In this document: positions 59,047 through 64,000 of the stretch, piece after piece
How the letters are laid out: each line of letters begins with the position of its first letter
Position numbering within the stretch: the first letter of the stretch is position 1
Source of the DNA: JBFKQC01 sp041627895
Lineage (GTDB): Bacteria > Pseudomonadota > Alphaproteobacteria > Rhodobacterales > Rhodobacteraceae
DNA length: 64,000 nt
Reading direction: 5' to 3'
Assembly: GCA_041627895.1 (NCBI GenBank)
Contig: JBFKQC010000007.1
Span: forward strand, 18,165-82,164
Program-made: the position numbers and the translations under genes
The notes under the pieces: generated by a model
Told to the model about the DNA's origin: nothing
Seen by the model: only the letters and a program-made list of their open reading frames with translations
Databases searched by the model: none

Positions 59047-59907
59047 ATGCCCAAGGCACCCTTCACGCTGAGCGAACCCGATGTGCAGACCACGAACGTG
59101 GTCTTCGCCTCGCCGCACAGCGGGCGCGACTACCCCTGGGCGTTCCTCGGCAAGAGCGTGCTGGACGAGCGGACGATTCGGTCCTCGGAAGACGCCTTCG
59201 TCGATCTGCTGTTCGGCGCGGCGCCGGAATTCGGCGCGCCGCTGCTGGCGGCGGCGGCGCCCCGGGCCTTCATCGACCTGAACCGCTCGGCCGAGGAACT
59301 GGACCCGGCGCTGATCGAGGACGTCCGCAAGTCGAACCACAATCCGCGGATCAGTTCCGGCCTCGGCGTGATCCCGCGGGTGGTCGCCAACGGCCGCTCG
59401 ATCTATCGCGGCAAGATCGGCCTCGACGAGGCGCGCGGGCGGATCCGCGACTACTGGCGGCCCTATCACGACCGGCTGCAGCAGCTGCTCGACGACACCC
59501 GGGACGCATTCGGCGACGCGGTCCTGATCGACTGCCACTCGATGCCGCACGAGGCGATCGATTCGATCGGCACCAGGGGCGTGCCGCATCCGGAAATCGT
59601 GCTGGGCGACCGCTTCGGCGCGGCGGCGGGGCAGGGCATCGTCGACCGGGTCGAGGCGGCCTTTGCCGGGGCCGGACTGCGCGTGGCGCGCAACACGCCC
59701 TTTGCCGGTGCCTATACCGCGCAGCATTACGGCCGCCCCTCGCGCGGGCAGCACGTGATCCAGGTCGAAATCGACCGCGCGCTCTACATGAACGAGCGCC
59801 TCGTGCGCCCGAGCGGCAATTTCCAGACCTTCCAGACGCTGCTGCGCGGCGTGATCGGCGAGATCACGGCCATCGGCCGCCGCGAGCTGCCGCTGGCGGC
59901 GGAGTAG
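59047..59907 (+). CDS. N-formylglutamate amidohydrolase family enzyme
   Basis: The 286-residue protein from the ATG after AGGAGAG shows VVFASPHSGRDYPWAFL, FIDLNRSAEELDPALIED, YWRPYHDRLQQLLDDTRDAF and AVLIDCHSMPHEAIDSIGT, then GQHVIQVEIDRALYMNERLV. These are the metal and substrate motifs of the HutG-type N-formylglutamate amidohydrolase family, the last step of one histidine degradation route. No hut genes are adjacent, so the substrate is not certain. Confidence 0.9.
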   Translation: MPKAPFTLSEPDVQTTNVVFASPHSGRDYPWAFLGKSVLDERTIRSSEDAFVDLLFGAAPEFGAPLLAAAAPRAFIDLNRSAEELDPALIEDVRKSNHNPRISSGLGVIPRVVANGRSIYRGKIGLDEARGRIRDYWRPYHDRLQQLLDDTRDAFGDAVLIDCHSMPHEAIDSIGTRGVPHPEIVLGDRFGAAAGQGIVDRVEAAFAGAGLRVARNTPFAGAYTAQHYGRPSRGQHVIQVEIDRALYMNERLVRPSGNFQTFQTLLRGVIGEITAIGRRELPLAAE

Positions 59908-60043
59908 CGCGCCGCCGCCGAATTGCGCGCTACCGCGCGCTCTTGACCGGCAAGCTGCAAGGCGACGCCCCGCGGCGGGTGCGGTGCGGATTGCGCCGCC
60001 GGGACAGCGTGTTTGCGACGAGAAGAAGCCCGGACCCTTGCAG

Positions 60044-61297
60044 CTATCTCAGCGCGCGGCCCTTGACGATGGCGTCCGGGCCGAACCGGTCGCGGATCAC
60101 ATCCGTTGCGCGTTCGGCGCGGGCGCGCTGGGCGGCGTCCGGGTCCAGGAGGTCGCCGGAGAGGTCCGCGCCCTCGGCGTCGCCGAGGTGGCTGAGCCCG
60201 ATGCCGATCAGCCGGTACGGGCCCTCGTCGCCGACAATCCGGAACAGGTCGCGTGCCGTGCGGTAGATGCGGTCGGCGATCTGCGTCGGGTCGGTAAGCT
60301 GGCTTTGCCGGGTCAGGATGCGGTGGTCGCGGCGCTTGAGCTTAAGCGTGACGACGCGGCCGGCAATGCCCCTGGCCTTGGCACGGTCCGCGACCTTTTC
60401 CGAGAGCCGCCAGATATGGCCGTCGAGGATCTCGGCGCTGGCCGTGTCCTCGAAGAAGGTGGTCTCGTTCGAGATCGACTTGACCGGCGCGTTGCGCTGG
60501 ACGCGGCGCCAATCCTCGCCGCGGGCAAGGTGCCACAGCCGCTCGCCCGAGTGGCCGAAGCGCGCCGCCAGCGCCTCGCGGTCCCAGCGGCGGAGGTCGG
60601 CGAAGGTCCGGATGCCGGCCTTGTCCAGGCTCTGCTGGAACGCCTGGCCGACGCCCCAGATCAGCCGCACCGGTTTCGGGGCGAGGAATTCCAGCGTCTC
60701 GGCGCGGCCGATCACCGAAAAGCCATGCGGCTTGTCGAGATCAGAGGCGACCTTGGCGAGGAACTTGTTGTGGCTGAGCCCGATCGAGCCGGTGATGCCG
60801 ATCTCGTCCTTCATCCGCTTCGTCAGCCGGGCAAGCATCACCGCGGGCGGGTGGCCGTGCAGGCGCCGGGTGCCGGAGAGATCCATGAACGCCTCGTCGA
60901 GCGACAGGGGCTCGATCGCCGGAGTGAGGTCTTCCATCAGCGCGCGCACCTCGCGCGAGACGGCGGCGTAGACCTCCATTCTCCCCTTCAAAACAATGGC
61001 TTCAGGGCAAAGCTCCAGCGCCTTGAACATCGGCATTGCCGAGCGCACGCCCTTGATCCGGGCGATGTAGCAGGCCGTCGAGACCACGCCGCGCTTGCCG
61101 CCGCCGATGATCACCGGCTTGTCGCGCAACGCGGGATTGTCGCGTTTTTCGACCGAGGCATAGAACGCGTCGCAGTCCATGTGGGCGATCGAGAGATCGA
61201 AGAGCTCGGGATGCGTGACGACCCGGGGCGAGCGGCAGCCCGGGCAGCGGGTGCCGGTCTCGAAGGGGGTCAGGCAGTCGCGGCAGAGGGCGGGCAT
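60044..61297 (-). CDS. dinB: DNA polymerase IV (Y family) with N-terminal zinc ribbon
   Basis: The 417-residue translesion polymerase has the catalytic carboxylates in IAHMDCDAFYASVEKRDNPA and EPLSLDEAFMDLSGTRRLHG, the fingers STACYIARIKGVRSAMPMFK, helix-hairpin-helix RLIWGVGQAFQQSLDKAGIR and a little-finger domain. The N-terminus adds CRDC and CPGC within the first 22 residues, an apparent zinc ribbon seen in the alphaproteobacterial DinB subgroup. The C-terminus lacks an obvious QLxLF clamp motif (ends VIRDRFGPDAIVKGRALR). Confidence 0.93.
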   Translation of the reverse strand: MPALCRDCLTPFETGTRCPGCRSPRVVTHPELFDLSIAHMDCDAFYASVEKRDNPALRDKPVIIGGGKRGVVSTACYIARIKGVRSAMPMFKALELCPEAIVLKGRMEVYAAVSREVRALMEDLTPAIEPLSLDEAFMDLSGTRRLHGHPPAVMLARLTKRMKDEIGITGSIGLSHNKFLAKVASDLDKPHGFSVIGRAETLEFLAPKPVRLIWGVGQAFQQSLDKAGIRTFADLRRWDREALAARFGHSGERLWHLARGEDWRRVQRNAPVKSISNETTFFEDTASAEILDGHIWRLSEKVADRAKARGIAGRVVTLKLKRRDHRILTRQSQLTDPTQIADRIYRTARDLFRIVGDEGPYRLIGIGLSHLGDAEGADLSGDLLDPDAAQRARAERATDVIRDRFGPDAIVKGRALR

Positions 61298-61470
61298 GGG
61301 GCGAGCATATCACCGGCCGGGGGCGCCGGACATATTGAGCTTGCGTCGGCCGGGATTGTGCTAGGATGGCCTCAGCCGGGGCCCGCCAATGCTTGCCCGA
61401 TGACAGCCGGCCGTGCGCCCCGGATGGCCGGGCGAGGTTCGGCCGCGCCATTGGGAAAGGAGGTAAGTCC

Positions 61471-61914
61471 ATGTATGTCAGGGAAATTCTGGGGCGCAAG
61501 GGCAGCGGGATCGTGGTCGTCGCCCCGGGCGAGGCGATCGAGTTCGCGGCCGCGCACATGAAGCTCGAGAATGTCGGCGCGCTGGTGGTCTGCGAGGCCG
61601 ACCGCAAGCTGAAGGGCGTGATATCCGAGCGCGACATCATCCGCGCGATCGTCGATTACGGGCCGCGGGCGCTGAAGATGAAGGTCACCGACTTCATGCA
61701 TGCACATCCCGTAACCTGTTCGAAAGAGGACACAATCGCGTCCGTCGCGCGGCGGATGACCAACGAGCGGGTGCGCCACGCGCCGGTCTGCGAAAAGGGC
61801 GAGATCGTCGGCATCGTGTCGATCGGCGACATCGTCAAGGAGCGCTTCGAAGAGCTGGACCTGGAGCGCGAGACGCTGCGCGACATGGCGGCGATGCACC
61901 AGGTGTCCGGATAG
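61471..61914 (+). CDS. CBS-domain pair protein
   Basis: The 147-residue protein starts after a perfect AAAGGAGGT site. It consists of two CBS motifs: IVVVAPGEAIEFAAAHMKLE with GALVVCEADRKLKGVISERD, and HPVTCSKEDTIASVARRMTN with RHAPVCEKGEIVGIVSIGDI. Such stand-alone pairs bind adenosine nucleotides and regulate partner proteins. The C-terminal tail (ERETLRDMAAMHQVSG) is a short helix. The partner is unknown. Confidence 0.9.
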   Translation: MYVREILGRKGSGIVVVAPGEAIEFAAAHMKLENVGALVVCEADRKLKGVISERDIIRAIVDYGPRALKMKVTDFMHAHPVTCSKEDTIASVARRMTNERVRHAPVCEKGEIVGIVSIGDIVKERFEELDLERETLRDMAAMHQVSG

Positions 61915-61951
61915 GGCGAATCGGGTTAACGGCCCTGAATCGCTGGGAATC

Positions 61952-61995
61952 GCACGTATGTATTACGTCGGTATTACGTATGTATTACGTCGGTG
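61952..61995 (-). repeat. 11-bp repeat array, copy B
   Basis: On the minus strand four 11-bp units CACCGACGTAA, TACATACGTAA, TACCGACGTAA, TACATACGTGC are followed by GATTCC, exactly as in copy A. It lies 37 bp behind the CBS gene, in the same orientation relative to that gene as copy A has to mcd. Confidence 0.75.
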
Positions 61996-62328
61996 CGGAT
62001 GTCGGTGGTTCGGCCATTTAACAGGGCGCGCGGTCGGGTAGGGTTTTGGTGAGGTTCGGCAGGGTGCTGCATGAACCGGTTCGGGGTGCGCGGAAACACC
62101 GTGCCTGTCTGAAATCGCGACAATGCAAACCGCGGGCGATGAGCCGGGCGGCGCCAAGCAGTGGGACGGCGCCGCGGCATTTGCGCTGTTCGCTTTGTGG
62201 CAGAAGGGCGCATCTTCCGTTGCCACAGTGCCTGGCGGCCGAAAAGCGCCAGCCCGCCGGGACGGGCAGGCGCTGCCCGGCGCCTTCGGTTCGATGCCGG
62301 GCGGGTCTTTCCGATGTGGTCGGCGGCG
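61996..62328. other. Intergenic repeat-like region before the ecm end
   Basis: No supported gene. It includes a GTGGCA/TGCCAC hairpin around 62196-62227 and a GCCCGCCGGGACGGGC palindrome near 62253, followed by a segment similar to 15608-15655. Confidence 0.4.
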
Positions 62329-64000
62329 CTATTCCGCCGCCACCGCCTGAAGGTCCGCCAGTTCGACGATGTCGAACATGATCCGGGTGAGTTCGAAATC
62401 CTTGGGCGTGTAGACCCGCGAAACGCCGAGCGCGCGCAGGTGGGCGGCGTCGGCGTCGGGGATGATGCCGCCGGCGACGACGGGGATATGCGCAAGGCCG
62501 GCGGCCTGCAGGCGGCTCATCAGATCCTCGATCAGCGGCACATGGCTCCCTGACAGGATCGAGAGGCCGAGGACGTGGGGGGCCTCTGCCTCGCAGGCGG
62601 CGACGATCTCGGCCGGGGTCAGCCGGATGCCGTCATAGGCGATGTCCATGCCGCAGTCGCGGGCGCGGGCGGCGATCTGTTCGGCGCCGTTCGAGTGCCC
62701 GTCGAGGCCGGGCTTGCCGACCAGGAACTTCAGCCGACGGCCGAGCCGGTCCGAGACGGCGTCGACGGCGGCGCGGATCTCGTCCAGCCCCTCTGTGCGG
62801 TTCGAGGGGCTGCGCGAGACGCCGGTCGGCGCGCGATACTGGCCGAAGGCGGCGCGGATGGTCTCGCCCCATTCGCCGGTGGTGGCGCCAGCCTTCGCGG
62901 CGGCAATCGAGGGCGGCATGATGTTGGCGCCCGAGGCCGCGGCCTCGCGGAGCGCGGCGAGCGCGTCCTGCACCGCGCGGTCGTCGCGTTTCTGCCGCCA
63001 GCGGTGCAGGCGGGCGATCTGGTCGGCCTCGGCCTCGGCGTCCACGGTCATAATCGCCTTGGGCCCGGCGGTGAGCGGGCTGGGTTCTCCGGCCTGGTAC
63101 TTGTTGACGCCGATGACCGTCGTCTCGGCGGACTCGATGCGCGCGATGCGGGCGGCGTTGGCCTCGACCAGTTGGCGTTTCATGTGCTCGATCGCCTCGA
63201 CGGCGCCGCCCATGGCGTCGATCTGGGCCAGTTCGGCCCGTGCGCCGGTCTTGAGCGCCTCGACCTTCGCCGTCACCACGGGGTTGCCGTCGAAGAGGTC
63301 GCCGTATTCCAGAAGATCGGTCTCGAAGGCGAGGATCTGCTGCATCCTGAGCGACCATTGCTGGTCCCACGGGCGCGGCAGGCCGAGCGCCTCGTTCCAG
63401 GCCGGCAACTGCACGGCACGGGCGCGGGCGCTCTTCGAGAGCGTCACGGCGAGCATTTCCAGCAGGATGCGGTAGACGTTGTTTTCTGGCTGCTGCTCGG
63501 TCAGCCCCAGCGAATTGACCTGCACGCCGTAGCGGAAGCGGCGGAATTTCGGGTCCTCGACGCCGTAGCGTTGCTGCGTGATCTCGTCCCAAAGCTCGAC
63601 GAAGGCGCGCATCTTGCACATTTCGGTGACGAACCGGATGCCCGCATTCACGAAGAACGAGATCCGGCCGACCATGGCGGGGAAGTCATCCGGCGTGACC
63701 TTTTCGCGCAGGTCGTCGAGGACGGCGCAAGCGGTGGCGAGCGCGAAGGCCAGTTCCTGCTCGGGCGTCGCGCCGGCCTCTTGCAGGTGGTAGGAACAGA
63801 CGTTCATCGGGTTCCACCTGGGCAGGTGTTCCCGGGTGTAGGCCGCGACGTCGGTGATCATCCGCAAGCTGGGCCTTGGCGGGCAGATATAGGTGCCGCG
63901 GGAGAGGTATTCCTTGATGATGTCGTTCTGCACGGTGCCGGTGAGCGTGGCGACGTCGGCGCCCTGTTCCTCGGCCACCGCGATGTAGAGCGCGAGCAGC
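62329..64000 (-). CDS. ecm: Ethylmalonyl-CoA mutase (N-terminus outside window)
   Basis: Ecm (also called MeaA) is the adenosylcobalamin-dependent mutase that turns ethylmalonyl-CoA into methylsuccinyl-CoA, the substrate made ready for Mcd. The visible 556 residues contain the substrate barrel (YICPPRPSLRMITDVAAYTR, WNPMNVCSYHLQEAGATPEQ, FFVNAGIRFVTEMCKMRAFV) and the C-terminal B12 domain with the DxHxxG motif in KPGLDGHSNGAEQIA, then LGLSILSGSHVPLIEDL and IPVVAGGIIPDADAAHL. The open frame runs off the right edge; an internal GTG near 63978 is not the start. Assignment to Ecm rather than methylmalonyl-CoA mutase rests on the single-chain short form and the presence of mcd. Confidence 0.9.
   Translation of the reverse strand, partial: LLALYIAVAEEQGADVATLTGTVQNDIIKEYLSRGTYICPPRPSLRMITDVAAYTREHLPRWNPMNVCSYHLQEAGATPEQELAFALATACAVLDDLREKVTPDDFPAMVGRISFFVNAGIRFVTEMCKMRAFVELWDEITQQRYGVEDPKFRRFRYGVQVNSLGLTEQQPENNVYRILLEMLAVTLSKSARARAVQLPAWNEALGLPRPWDQQWSLRMQQILAFETDLLEYGDLFDGNPVVTAKVEALKTGARAELAQIDAMGGAVEAIEHMKRQLVEANAARIARIESAETTVIGVNKYQAGEPSPLTAGPKAIMTVDAEAEADQIARLHRWRQKRDDRAVQDALAALREAAASGANIMPPSIAAAKAGATTGEWGETIRAAFGQYRAPTGVSRSPSNRTEGLDEIRAAVDAVSDRLGRRLKFLVGKPGLDGHSNGAEQIAARARDCGMDIAYDGIRLTPAEIVAACEAEAPHVLGLSILSGSHVPLIEDLMSRLQAAGLAHIPVVAGGIIPDADAAHLRALGVSRVYTPKDFELTRIMFDIVELADLQAVAAE

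Overview
The window is a high-GC (roughly two-thirds G+C) chromosomal segment of an alphaproteobacterium, most likely a member of the Rhodobacterales (Roseobacter/Paracoccaceae type). The evidence is the gene content: a ChrR-RpoE singlet-oxygen regulatory pair with its typical promoter, two enzymes of the ethylmalonyl-CoA pathway (methylsuccinyl-CoA dehydrogenase and ethylmalonyl-CoA mutase), a saccharopine-type lysine degradation pair, DUF1491/DUF2062/DUF3775 proteins, SPW-repeat and NDUFS4-like proteins, and the order rpoZ-rel-DUF2062-pdxJ and lepB-rnc-era-recO.

Layout. 1-7 kb: end of an unknown gene, then pdxJ, DUF2062, rel and rpoZ on the minus strand, a winged-helix/TPR regulator, a DUF302 protein and folK. 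7-16 kb: an NYN nuclease-like protein, a cytochrome c, ispH, rnhA, two small GlsB/YeaQ-type membrane proteins, fmt, small stress-type proteins and a YbaK-type deacylase, with many palindromic repeats between them. 16-19.4 kb: an AT-rich foreign ORF, uvrB, an NDUFS4-like gene and tRNA-Arg(TCT). 19.4-23.4 kb: a degraded island directly behind the tRNA, with IS21 and IS5 transposase remnants, a membrane-anchored FHA-like/trypsin-like protein, a SnoaL-like remnant and an in-frame fused relic of an RND efflux system. 24-34 kb: acpS, a hybrid histidine kinase, two signal peptidases, rnc, era, DUF1491, a flavin monooxygenase gene in opposite orientation, recO and an aminotransferase. 34.3-35.7 kb: an apparently intact IS110-family element of IS1111 type. 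36-45 kb: mcd, a TauE/SafE exporter, chrR-rpoE, DUF3775, the two saccharopine dehydrogenases and an M20 amidase. 45.4-53 kb: a six-gene operon for an acyl-CoA synthetase and a branched-chain-type ABC transporter. 53-64 kb: creatininase-like and SDR genes, a protein made of two copies of one domain, a PaaK-like ligase, a caspase-fold/peptidoglycan-binding protein, rpmJ, tRNA-Val(GAC), an N-formylglutamate amidohydrolase, dinB, a CBS protein and the truncated ecm.

How the genes fit together. mcd and ecm act in successive parts of the ethylmalonyl-CoA pathway for acetyl-CoA assimilation. The acyl-CoA synthetase operon probably imports and activates a carboxylic acid under TetR-type control. The saccharopine pair degrades lysine to glutamate and aminoadipate semialdehyde. 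The most unusual material is intergenic: a run of four perfect palindromes that share only the core GTCGAC, an 11-bp array with the same edge sequence behind two unrelated genes, a 25-bp palindromic repeat family that has moved gene ends, a 9.9-copy octamer repeat, and hairpins at every junction of the transporter operon. All calls come from reading the sequence and recognising families; no database search was possible.
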